Assembly: GCF_001649575.2 (NCBI RefSeq)
Contig: NC_051443.1
Coordinates: 12,970,630 to 13,034,629 of the forward strand
DNA: 64,000 nucleotides
Source of the DNA: Kryptolebias marmoratus
Lineage: Eukaryota; Chordata; Actinopteri; Cyprinodontiformes; Rivulidae
Direction: 5' to 3'
This document shows, piece by piece, positions 9,185 through 19,600 of this stretch (within the stretch, counting starts at the first letter, position 1; each line of letters starts with the position of its first letter). Both the position numbers and the translations under genes were made by a program. Below the pieces are notes generated by a model. The model was not told the origin of the DNA, made no database searches, and was given only the letters and a program-made list of their open reading frames with translations.

Positions 9185-11569
9185 TTAAAAACAAGGGCAA
9201 CATTTTTTCTTCTTGAAGCATGTTTTAGCTTGTAAGATCTTCTCAAAATTAAGGAAAAAGGATTCGATGGATTTCTTAATTGTCTTAAGAATACCATATT
9301 TTGGTTCATTTGTTTCAGTTGTTTCAGGAAATGATGCAAACATAAAGATGTTTTCTGGAAGATTGTCAAGCCCGCTCTGGATGATAAAAGTTAATTCTTC
9401 CTGAAATTTTGGGATGTCTATGTTAGCTTCCATAAATAGGTTTGCAACCCTTTCAGGGATGTCATCAAAATACTCACTAATTACAGAATTAAATGACTGT
9501 TTAAGATAAGTCAAAAGAATTGCGGGTAAGTTTAACTGTGTGATATAATTCGTCTTCCTGACAGGAGATTCACGATTAGGAAAGGTTGACTCTTTACAAG
9601 TAAAACTTTCGGAACAGGAATGTTCCCCTGATAATTCACTTGATTTCAAACTTGCTATAGTTAGTCTGACAATATTCTCTGGACATAGCTCTGATTCGTC
9701 CACACCAAGGCATGGTTCGAGGGGAAGACTCTGGTGTGGTTCTTTTAAGTCGAAGATTGACTCTCTTAATAAGGGTGACTCTTTGTCAGTAGGACTTTCA
9801 GAACAGGAAGGTTCAGATGTTAATTCACTGGATTTCAAACTTGAACTTCCTGTATTATCTATGTGGAAAGTCTTTTTGCTATGAAAGTGCTTTAAAGCAG
9901 ACTTCAAGATTTTAGAGGCCTTACTTTTACGTTTGGGTTTTGACATTTTAGATCTCCATTGATTTTTATATAGTGAATACTCACTATCATATGGTGAATG
10001 TGAACTAGCAGGATCAGAGATTAGCTTAACATCTTCAGAGGGTGTGTGTGTCTCAGTGATCAGAGTATCTTTAGTTAATGGAGATTCTTGTGAGACTATA
10101 TCTGCTTTTGTAGGAGAGACACTGCTTATTGTTTCAATGAGTTCACTCAAACTTCCCTCTGGCTCAGGATAAACCTCTGATGACAAAGGTTCACTTACTG
10201 CTAAGACATCAACTCCCTCTGTTAGAGGTGAGTGTGTGGAAAACTGATCTAAAGTTGGTTTTACAATGTTCTCAGGACCTAAAGCTAATTTGTCCACATC
10301 AAGAGATGATTCGAGTGGAAGACTCTGTTGTGGTTCTGTTAAATCAAAGTTTGAGTCTCTTGACAAGGGTGACTCTTTGTCAGTAGGACTTTCAGAACAG
10401 GAAGGTTCAGATGTTAATTCACTGGATTTCAAACTTGAACTTCCTGTGTTATCTATGTGGAAAGTCTTTTTGCTATGAAAGTGCTTTAAAGCAGACATCA
10501 GGATTTTAGAGACCTTATTTTTACGTTTGGGTTTTGGCATTTTAGGACTCCATTCACTTTCATATGGTGAATACTCACTGTCACATGGTGAATGTGTACT
10601 AACTGAATCAGAAATTTGCTTTCCATCTTCAGAGGGTGTGTGTGTCTCAGTGATCAGAGTATCTTTAGTTAATGGAGATTCTTGTGAGACTATATCTGCT
10701 TTTGTAGGAGAGACACTGCTTATCGTTTCAATGAGTTCACTCAAACTTTCCTCTGGCTCAGGATAAACCTCTGATGACAAAGGTTCACTTACTGCTAAGA
10801 CATCAACTCCCTCTGTTAGAGGTGAGTGTGTGGGAAACTGATCTGAAGTTGGTGTTACAATGTTTTCAGGACCTAAATCTAATTTGTCCACATCAAGAAA
10901 TGGTTTAGTCCCATTTTTACATTTGGGTTTTGACGTTTTAATTCTACAATCATTTTTATGAATGTTATACCCACTGCTACATGGTAAATGCGAACAAACA
11001 GGATTAGAGATTAGTTTAAAATCTTTAAGTGGTGTTGACGTTTTGCAAGTGAAATCTTTGGAATGTGAATTATCAGCTGTGTGCTGGGATGTGTTTCTTT
11101 TAGCTGATGTAACTTTTCCACCAACATCTTTGCGTTCATGTGTTGACTTCTTTGTTCTTGCAGACACAGTTTTGCCTTGTACTGAAGGTGTTATGTCATC
11201 ATTCCAGCATTTTTCCGTCAACGCTCGGCGACGTGCAAAGAAGTCTTTTAAATAACATTCTACCTGTTGTTGATAAGATCCTGGGGTTTCGTTTTTCCAT
11301 TTAGATGATAATTCCATCAGCTCCTGAACTCCTTTTGTGGATTCATGTAAAGCTTCCATCAAGATCCCTTTGGATGTTTCATCCTCAGACCTGGTTGGTG
11401 GTTCCGAACGTTTAGTTGAAATCCTGTTATGTGAGTTGGTAAATGCTTGCTGTGTTGTAAATTGATGCATTTTTAAATTATTTGTATACTCATCTGTAAT
11501 GATCAAATCCTGTCTACCTTTGTTCAATGCTCCTGCTATAAGGAGTTCTAACGAACTTGGAGGTTCCAT
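9185..11569 (-). CDS. Unrecognised 794-residue protein with internal tandem repeats and Lys/Cys-rich C-terminus
   Basis: A single uninterrupted frame of 794 codons runs from ATG at 11569 to a stop at 9185. That length without a stop in AT-rich DNA cannot be chance. I recognise no family. Residues 1-160 are mixed, charged and partly helical (for example an ELMELSSKW segment). Residues 225-422 and 423-620 are two near-identical 198-residue units rich in Ser, Pro, Glu and Thr, each with a basic patch (PKPKRK, about one per unit) and a KHFHSKKTFHI motif. A third, shortened unit starts at 621, and a diverged partial unit precedes 225. Residues about 670-780 look helical. The end, CFKKKKCCPCF, has four lysines and a C-x-x-F terminus that resembles a prenylation plus palmitoylation membrane anchor (inference). 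No intron is needed. An AATATA hexamer (9154-9149) lies about 30 bases past the stop as a weak poly(A) signal. It could be a lineage-specific single-exon gene, a retrocopy, or cargo of a mobile element, given the flanking remnants. Confidence 0.7.
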   Translation of the reverse strand: MEPPSSLELLIAGALNKGRQDLIITDEYTNNLKMHQFTTQQAFTNSHNRISTKRSEPPTRSEDETSKGILMEALHESTKGVQELMELSSKWKNETPGSYQQQVECYLKDFFARRRALTEKCWNDDITPSVQGKTVSARTKKSTHERKDVGGKVTSAKRNTSQHTADNSHSKDFTCKTSTPLKDFKLISNPVCSHLPCSSGYNIHKNDCRIKTSKPKCKNGTKPFLDVDKLDLGPENIVTPTSDQFPTHSPLTEGVDVLAVSEPLSSEVYPEPEESLSELIETISSVSPTKADIVSQESPLTKDTLITETHTPSEDGKQISDSVSTHSPCDSEYSPYESEWSPKMPKPKRKNKVSKILMSALKHFHSKKTFHIDNTGSSSLKSSELTSEPSCSESPTDKESPLSRDSNFDLTEPQQSLPLESSLDVDKLALGPENIVKPTLDQFSTHSPLTEGVDVLAVSEPLSSEVYPEPEGSLSELIETISSVSPTKADIVSQESPLTKDTLITETHTPSEDVKLISDPASSHSPYDSEYSLYKNQWRSKMSKPKRKSKASKILKSALKHFHSKKTFHIDNTGSSSLKSSELTSEPSCSESPTDKESPLLRESIFDLKEPHQSLPLEPCLGVDESELCPENIVRLTIASLKSSELSGEHSCSESFTCKESTFPNRESPVRKTNYITQLNLPAILLTYLKQSFNSVISEYFDDIPERVANLFMEANIDIPKFQEELTFIIQSGLDNLPENIFMFASFPETTETNEPKYGILKTIKKSIESFFLNFEKILQAKTCFKKKKCCPCF
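9710..10897 (-). repeat. 594-bp tandem duplication inside the unknown gene
   Basis: Unit 1 covers 10897-10304 and unit 2 covers 10303-9710. The matching landmark (CTTGATGTGGACAAATTAG and its near copy) recurs exactly 594 bases apart, and again at 9709 where a third, partly deleted unit starts. The two full units differ at only scattered positions. The unit length is a multiple of three, so the frame is kept (198 codons). Confidence 0.9.
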
Positions 11570-11590
11570 TTTTGTGGTGTCATCATATCA

Positions 11591-11660
11591 AGATCAAAGG
11601 AACATTCCAATGTTCCTTTGATCGTTTGTCATAATGGGACTGATATTTCCTTTGATCTTT
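11591..11660 (-). promoter_or_regulatory. Three TCF/LEF-like sites, two as a perfect palindrome, upstream of the unknown gene
   Basis: AGATCAAAGG (11591-11600), its inverse CCTTTGATC (11615-11623) and a further CCTTTGATCTTT (11649-11660) lie 22-91 bases before the start codon at 11569. The first two form a perfect 15-bp inverted repeat (11592-11606 with 11609-11623, 2-base spacer). AGATCAAAGG is the textbook TCF/LEF (Wnt-responsive) core. Function is inferred; the repeat itself is certain. Confidence 0.5.
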
Positions 11661-11926
11661 CATCATCATGTGAGGTCATCAGTTATGTCACCACAGGAAA
11701 AAAGAAAGGGGGAGCATTACAAACATTTCTCTTGGAGTCTAAATCTAAGGACAAACTGTCTGACAACACCACTGCCCACTTTACAAAGAGACTAAATAAT
11801 GGACATTACTTAAAAGTAGCCAGCCTGTTCCATGCAGGTCACTGTCTAAAATAATAGTCACACTGTTATGGTCAAAGTGTACTTCAGTCTTGTTTTAAAA
11901 AAAACTGCCATAGTTGAGTGATGATG

Positions 11927-12730
11927 GACAACTCTACTGTGGTAGCCTACACTAAATGATCCTTTCCCCACAGCTACACAGACTGGTTTGGGAGTTAATC
12001 CTGTGGAGCAGCACTGGACTCTTATTGGTTTGCTGACCCATGTGGTGGGGATCATAAACAGAGGAGCAGATCTTTTGTCCAGAGGCACCCCACTGTATGG
12101 GGAGTGGAAACTCCATTACCAAGTGGTGGATCAAATCTGGCTGAGATATGGCATGGGTGCCGTAGATCTCTTCAGCTCATGAGAAAGCACCCACTGTCTG
12201 TTGTTTATCCCCCTGTCAGAAGCAGATGCACCACTGTGGGTGGATGCACTGGCTCACCTGTGGCCAAATGTGCCACTATGTGTTTCCTACCTCTCAGCTG
12301 GATTGTGAGAGAACAGGGTCGGTCATTGATTTTGTCGACCCTGTGGTAGCCATCCAAACCCTGGGTGGCAGAGCTCTATCAGATGCTGTCAAAAAACTTT
12401 GGCTTGCTCCTACCAAGACTTATCTTGCAGCAGTCTTCACTTGGCACACTGGGTTTGGTGGCAAACTTGTTGGACACCCTTTGGTATGCTGCTTCATGAG
12501 GGAGGCGTGGCAACATTATTTGTACATTAGTCCTTCCTGTTTGCAGTGGGCACCCGGGCTCTCTAAGGTGTGTTTGAGACCCAATCCAGCTTTTGTGCCT
12601 AAGGCGATGAATTCTTTGTACAGATGTTCTACAGTGGAGCTGCCAGCTTTCCACCCACTCCATTCTACTCAGAGGAGGAAAGGAGTCTTAATTCTCTGTG
12701 CACAGTGCAGACGCTGAGAGTTTTCGGTGG
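11927..12730 (+). mobile_element. DIRS-like tyrosine-recombinase retrotransposon remnant
   Basis: Frames on the + strand give a degraded RNase H tail (VVAY near the left edge, then NRGADLLSRG at about 12055-12085 and GAVDLFSS near 12175). After a loss of frame comes a recombinase-like segment (LRPNPAFVPKAMNSLYR about 12575-12620, STVELPAFHP, then LNSLC). RNase H followed by a tyrosine recombinase is the order in DIRS1-type elements. Stops and frameshifts make it inactive. Family naming is by resemblance only. Confidence 0.65.
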
Positions 12731-13415
12731 ACAGGAGAGCTGGCTTCAATTGTATGGCATTTCTGTCATTAAAAACAAAACAAAACAAAAAACCCCACAA
12801 ATGTTCTGCAGAGACACAACCATAGTGACATATTTATGTATCAGTTTACAGACAGCTGCATCTTTTAATTCAATTCTTTCTGGAAATGTGGCTTAAACTG
12901 GTTTGCCTTTGGTTGCCATGGAAATCATCGCAACACTGTTTAGAGTTCTGTGATTCTGGAAGCTGTCTATTTCAGGAACGCAAAAAAACTTCTTTCACAC
13001 ATAAACAGCAGGGATAAAAAAAAACTTATTTAACTGTTTTAGTTAGCTAACATATTTACACCATTTTCATATTGGGACTTTTAAAAAAATGCACTAACTG
13101 TGTGTGTCCAGTTTGATTTATCTGTGTTAACTTTTTCTTATTTATATGTTTTCGTGATAAATCCTAAAGGTTTAACTCATATCTTCTCAGACTTATTGCC
13201 TTTATTTGATAATACCACAGATGAATAGTCAAAGGAGGAAGGATGGAATGGAGTGAAGACGGACAAAGAAGATCTTAAAACCAATGGAAAAATGGAATCA
13301 CAGGATGAGGTAATTCAAAATCAGCTTTTTTTCTGGACAGACAGGGTTAATTCAAACAGGTAATGCCAAAGTTTTAAATAAAGATGTTGTGCAATATGCA
13401 ACACTCTGAGTATGT
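12731..13415. other. Intergenic, nothing recognised
   Basis: AT-rich sequence with a short AAAAC-rich run near 12770-12795. No coding signal is visible. Confidence 0.4.
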
Positions 13416-13750
13416 GCATCCATCCAGCCATCTTCTTTACCTGCTTCTCCTTTTCAGGTCATGAGGAGCTGATGCCCATCTCAAGCTGCCACTGTGGGAG
13501 AGGAGGGGGACACCCTGGACAGGTCACAAGCCCATCACAGGGCCACATAGAGACAAACAAAACAAACAACCATTCACACTCTCACCTAGGGACAATTTAG
13601 AGTTACCAATTAATCTAGAATGGATGTTTTTGGTCTGTGGGAGGAAACTGGAGTACCTGGAGAAAACCCACACATGCAGGGGGAGAACCTGCAAACTCCA
13701 CCAAGAAAGGCCCCAGGCTGTGACCTTTTCACTGCTCTGCTGTGCCACCC
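13416..13750 (+). repeat. Dispersed repeat family A, copy 3 (most complete)
   Basis: It begins at CATCCATCCAGCCATCTTCT and includes GAGGAGCTGATGCCCATCTC, 'caccctggacaggtcacaag', 'gggacaatttagagttacc', 'ctgtgggaggaaactggagt', 'acccacacatgcaggg', and ends in a 'ctgctctgctgtgccaccc' segment. It is the best copy in the window for building a family consensus. Confidence 0.8.
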
Positions 13751-14054
13751 AAACTGCTTTTAATGTTTTGAATTAAAAAACAAAACAAAAAACAAAGCAA
13801 CTGGAATAGCTGAAATCTGAGACCTTTGCTAAAAGTTGCTTTTTTCTTGTTTGGCGTAAATGGCTTTCTTCAACATCTGTCTTATTTGTCCAAAATATAA
13901 ACATTATGACCCAGTTTCTAACAAACAACCCATGCGATAGCTAAACCAGGCCTGCATGTGGCGCTGTAATGCCACCACAAAAATACACCAAAAACAGGAG
14001 ACAAGTTCCTTATGAAAATAGATCCAAAACGTTGACAGCAATGTGTTAAAATAG

Positions 14055-14690
14055 ACCCTTAAGACACTTAACAGGTTGTAATGGGGCAAGTGAAACAGTA
14101 GCGGATTTCACATGCCTGACAGATAATGCACGATGACAGGACTTTGTTGACCAAATTGTCTACATATGGCCACCAGTAAAGCTCTCTGAGGCATTTTTAG
14201 TGAGAACCTTGCCCTGGTGTCCTTCATGAAACAGGTGTGCAACCTTTTCTCGTAGAGACTTGGGAACTACGGGACAATGAACATCAGTGGTGACTCTGTA
14301 ACCGGTTCATGTTGCAAAAGGAAGTAAGGTTGGACTTCTTCTAGAAGGTGCTTCATCACTTAGACCATTCTGAGCGAATGATTTGTTGGAACTTTGTAAG
14401 TTCAAGACAGTCTTCACATTCAGCTTTAAAACCAGTGAGTGAGAATGCAGTCCAGAGAGGAGAGATTTCTGCTATCTCTGTCATCCAGTCCCGTTCAGAA
14501 TCTGCAGCTGTGTTAGTGGTGCTCCGCCAGGATTTCCTGGTCGGCACTGCATGTCGTACTGGAAACACATCGGTCTGGCTGACCAGCACACAATTCTTAT
14601 GCCAGCTCCATTCATCCCTTTAGTGCTTAGCAGAGCAGTGAGAGCGTGATGATCAGTTCTGACCACAAGTCTGCGTCATGAAGTTATGAC
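14055..14690 (-). mobile_element. Ty3/gypsy-like LTR retrotransposon pol fragment (dead)
   Basis: On the minus strand the order is an RNase H end (VRTDHHALTALLSTKGMN about 14665-14610, then RIVCWSARPMCFQYD), a linker, and an integrase zinc-binding segment (HEGHQGK near 14230, ELYWWP-like text, then CIICQAC near 14120). This matches the gypsy-type order RNase H then integrase. Several frame changes and stops interrupt it. No LTRs were identified. Confidence 0.75.
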
Positions 14691-15935
14691 AGTTTACTTT
14701 GTGTAAATTTACAATCGTGTAAATTGGTAAACTAGAACCAGGAGTGAGAGAAAATTATACAAACAAACTTGATGAGCTAGAGAAAAAAAAAATTAATTTA
14801 TCTTATCAAAACCCAAAGAGTTCCTCAATCAATCAGTTTGTTGGCCAACCAATAAAACTTTAAGCCACTGTTGACTTTAATTCCCTCAGATCAATGTAAG
14901 ATTTTCCACACACACACACACCATGCCCCGGGAGTAAAGTGGAGAGTCAAACACAGAGACAAACACTGATTAAGGAGATTGGAGAGCAGCTGGTGTTTCT
15001 GCACCATAGCAACACAATAACACAGTAAAACTGTAAACTTTAAAGTGTCTGCCAGTGGATACCAGTGTGACACTGTGAACATAACACATTATTGTCTCCT
15101 GCCATATGAACTTCATCCTGCAGCACCAAAGGATTACACTGAATCTGAACCACTGGCATGAACATTGCTTTTGATGCTGATTTTTAGTACCACCTTATTT
15201 TTAGTGTTGTACTATGTGCACCTTATTTATTACTGTTATACACTGTTTTATCAATTTTTATAATTTGGCCAAATTTGTTTCCGCATATTCTGATGGAGTT
15301 CTAAATTAGACCTTTGATTTACTCTGTTTGCTAGACATATCTGCAGCTCAGTTTTATTTCTAGACATGTCTCCTTTGTGTTTAAAAGTAAAACTTCAGAA
15401 AATATTAAAACATTATCTTTGTGTGAGTAATTGTCAAAAGGTGTATTCAAAACAGGTGCAGTTGTTTCTTTGTTTCTCTGTTTCTTTATGATGGGTGTGC
15501 CTGTAGGAAACAAAACTGATAAGACAGAAAATAGCCAAATTCTCATAAATGTTTGATTTGAAATGAAAGGCAGGAGTGTCCATTTTTTAAACACCTCACA
15601 ACGCCGTGTGCTTCAGTCTGCCTCCAGTCAACATGAGGGAGTGAGATGTGTCTGCAGGATGAACAGAACACAACTTTCACTTTAAAAGAAACTAGCTCCA
15701 CCTGTTCCCCTCTAGTATGTGTCCAGGCAGGTGGCTCTGACAGCTGTGGAGCAACTACCAAACACTTGGGAAATATCCTACGACACAGAGCACTACTCGC
15801 CACAGATCAGCAGTGGAAGCACGAAGGGAGTTGTTTGCATCAAGTCCACTGGAGGTCAGCAGAACATCACAGCCTTTAAAGAGTTTAAGCACAAACATTC
15901 AGGTTTCTTGCTGCCGAAAGTGAAAGTGCAAAAAA
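14691..15935. other. Intergenic, nothing recognised
   Basis: Contains a short CA run near 14913-14922 but no supported exon. Overlapping open frames at 15543-15979 on both strands are short and carry no recognisable domain. Confidence 0.4.
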
Positions 15936-16640
15936 TGTTTTTGCCAGTGCGTATTTGTGATTGTCTGTCTGTTAGGTAAATATCTTGTGAACCACTGGAT
16001 AACTTTTAGGAAATTCCCACAAAGTAATCTTTGGATGCACATCTACAACTGATTAACTTTTAGAGTCAATGCAATTTATGATGGCTTCTGCAGCCAATCG
16101 ACCTTAGCAAACACAATAATAGATATAATTCAGTCAGTTTTACAGATACTGAGCAAAAATTTAATGTTGCAGTAACTGAGTCATCCCCAACACACAATCA
16201 AGATCTGTTTTTAAAACCTTGCCTTTAACTTTTGGAGTCAAATTTGTCTGTTAGCAAAATATCTTATGTACCACTGGAATTTAAATGAAACACAGAAATT
16301 AGTCATTGAATGTACATCTACAACTCAGTTACTTTTAGAGTCAGCTCGGTTCAAAATGTCTGCCACAGCTGATTTCATTGATTTTATTTATTGAACCTTT
16401 ATTAAGGCAAATCCCATTAGGATCACAGATCTCTTTATTTCCAAGGGAGGCCTAGGATTGAAAGCAGCCTAAACATTAGCCAACACAAAAATGGTTATAA
16501 CTCAGTTTAATTTACAGATATTGAGCTAAAGTCTGAAGTGGTGGGCACTGAGAGTCATCCTCAACACAGACTCTGAGTGCTAACAGATCTCAGAAAGTCA
16601 CATGAGATCACCACAATGTTATTTTCAAGGTTTGACCAAA
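15936..16640 (-). repeat. Dispersed repeat family B, two reverse copies, with a nested unrelated repeat
   Basis: Two diverged copies (about 15936-16200 and 16240-16640) share blocks such as 'gttagcaaaatatct' and 'acatctacaactcagttact'. These are the reverse complement of text at 42912-43245 and 47846-48200. The second copy is interrupted at about 16378-16465 by another common teleost repeat (TTTATTTATTGAACCTTTAT, later TTTCCAAGGGAGGCCTAGG), so that insertion is younger. Confidence 0.65.
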
Positions 16641-19600
16641 ATGTCTACATTTAGCAGTTACCTTACTGATCAAACATCACAAACTAAGCAAAGTATATCC
16701 ATAATCACATAAGTGTGCTGGCTGAACAATATATTGAACAAATGAGAACTATAAAAATAACTTACCTTATTATCTAATCAGAAATAACACAATATGCTGC
16801 CAGTATGTTATCTATTTATGAACACCTTGTTTGAAAAAATCCTTTTACAATTAAAAACTTTCAGAACTTCAGATAAAATATGAAATCCAGTGCTTGAAGT
16901 AGGTCTAAATGCTCCTGTTGACTCTAAATTTAGCATTTAACTTGTTATATTTATTCCTCCTTCATATCTGAGCTCCAGCAAGAAACTGAGTCAAGAGTTA
17001 TTACCTTTCTGTATTTAAATGTGCATAACTTATTTCTTTTTCCAAAAGTAGTCATAATAAAGTTTCACTTGACCTACATTTTTTTCAAGGAAAAGAGCTT
17101 TTAAGGGGTTTGAACCATATTTGGTGAAGATTAGCTATAAATCTTCTTCCTCGAATTGACCCAGCTGTCATCTGAAGATAACCTCTGAAAGTTGGAGGAT
17201 CAGGAAACCATTAGCAGGAGAGCAGGTATGAGAGCAGAGATTTTGCTCGCCACTGAACGTTTCCTGGATTTTCCCTCGGTGTTGCCGTGAGTCTTGACAC
17301 GGTGAGTTTTGCTGAACACTTTGGGAATAAATGTTTGGTTGAAAAACATTTCCGAGGTGCCCTGCTTTTTCTTTGACTTTGATTTCTTCACAAGCAGAGA
17401 ATAAATTTGTGCTTTGCTTACTTTATTGATAATAATGAATAGGATTTGGTGATAATCTGTTTCACCTCGATGATCCTGTCTGTCTTTTCTAATTAAACTG
17501 TAACAAGGGATACATATATATAAAAAAACTGTAAAACTGCTTTACAACCATTATATCTTTACATTAAGACAAATGTGTTGCAGATGTCTATTTCTCATTT
17601 ATTACTAACTCTGATAAGAGGATGACACTTATCTGATCCTCCTGCAAAATATATTAGTCATTTGCATTTAGTTAAATGTTAAAAGGGATCTTCACATCTC
17701 AGCAGACATTTTCAATAATTACATGCTGTAGGATTAAAATCAGATTAACTCAAGCAGCCAGAAAACTATAGGGAGTCAGTTTTCTTACAGCAGTGTGAGT
17801 TACTCACTAACAGGAGTATTGAAGTATAGGTAAACATCAAACCAAGCAACACCTACTGATGAGCTAACAGAACAGCAGACATAAACAGCTGCAAATGAGT
17901 TGGAATCATTAAAAAACACAAAGAACCTCATAGAAAAACACCAACTTTTGCATCTACGCCAGAAAGCATGTCATAATTGTTCAAGTGTTTGAATCCAACA
18001 GTGGAAGATTGCGGGTATTTTACTTCATAATTAAACCAAGGACTCAAAAATGGACATCTGGGAGATTTCTTTGAACCACCACAACACAGTTTCACATGGT
18101 TCAGACAGTCTTGCAGGCTGGATCTCTCTCTAACACTGACACATATATTTCTTAGTTATCTCTAAGGCAGCTTTCAGATACAATTAACACATTGTTGCAC
18201 ATCGGCATTGTCTTTCAGAAACAGGCATGTTTTCATATCACTGGTAGATATTCTGTCTCCAAGCAGGTTTCTCAGGAGAGGAGCACTGTGGTCTAGAGAA
18301 CCACAACACTGATAATTATTTTTGTTTCATTTTGGCCTCCACAAGGTCAGTGGTCTTTGCTAATCATTCTGCACGTGTTCTTTCAACATTAATGAATGAA
18401 TGAGCTTTAATGAAAACGTAAAAGAAGGTGACCAGATCTTCAAAAGGCACAATAGAAGATGTATTTTATCCTTTTTTATAAAAATAAAAACAAAGCAGCC
18501 TCCTCAAAACCTCATCTCTTTGGCAAATAGGGTTTCAATAACATTTCTTTTTCCTCGGTTTTTATTTGTGTGGGGTAATTTTCACTTTTTCCCCCCTCCA
18601 AAAGTCTGTCATTCAGTGACATTCTGGAGTTGTTTTTTTTTTTTTTTTCTTTGTTATGCTGATCATAACTTCTTTGATTTCACAAGATGTTCAAGATAGG
18701 GGACCCAAAGTAATAGTTTGGATTTTTTGAAGTGGGCTTCTGTGGAAAGGCTATGAACAATTAATGGGCCTGTTTCACCTCTTGCACAGTTCTTTCAACA
18801 ACCTCAGTCAGAAATTATTTCTGACCAGAGCGACAAACTAACTGCAAGTTTGAACAAGGTGAAGATCAAAATGGATTGCTGCCACCTCAAAACAGCTCCA
18901 ATCTAAACACTGGAGTCCTTTTAAAATGGCAGCAATCCACTTCATGGCCATGCTTCACTCTAACTAGGCATTAGATCAAAATACTATTTGTCCAAACTGA
19001 GGTCATTCAAAGAGCTAATTGTAACCTTTACACAAAGCCACACTTCAAAAGATCATAACTATCCCTTTCAGTTGTAGGAAAATCTCCAGATTACACAGAA
19101 TCATTATCTTGCCATAGGACCCAGTTTTTTTTCTTTTTCTCTTTTCATAAACATTTTTTAATGTTTTCACACATTTTTTTGTTTTAATTGAAACAGATCT
19201 GTCCTTTACCAGTAAAATGATCCTCAAACTACTTGCTTGAAGTTGAATCCACCAATGTGCCCAGATAGATGTTGTTTTTCTTTAAAATTTGCTTTTTTTT
19301 AATGACTTAATTATGTTCATTACAGCCAGATATGTGTACGTGTGTGTGTTAACTGCCCTTGCATGAGGTTTAGCCTTGTCTTGGTTTGCAAACTTCATTA
19401 AGTTTAAAAGCACAAGTCAGCTACTCATTGCTTGTTTGTTGATTGTTGGGACAAGGTTTAGGAAGTCAGGCTTTAATAAAGCTCTGAAATTTCAACATTA
19501 TTGTCAGCAAAGCTTGAATAGCAAATTGAGGCCTGTGGTTGTTTTAGTGTTTTCCCAATAAACAATTCACCGCATGAGAAAAGTTGACCTGAGTTTTGCA

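Noticed and set aside
8138..9216. Open frames across 8138-9216 as a host gene
   Set aside because: They run through a MITE-like element, a LINE tail and a dispersed repeat; the only recognisable peptide is the LINE C-terminus.
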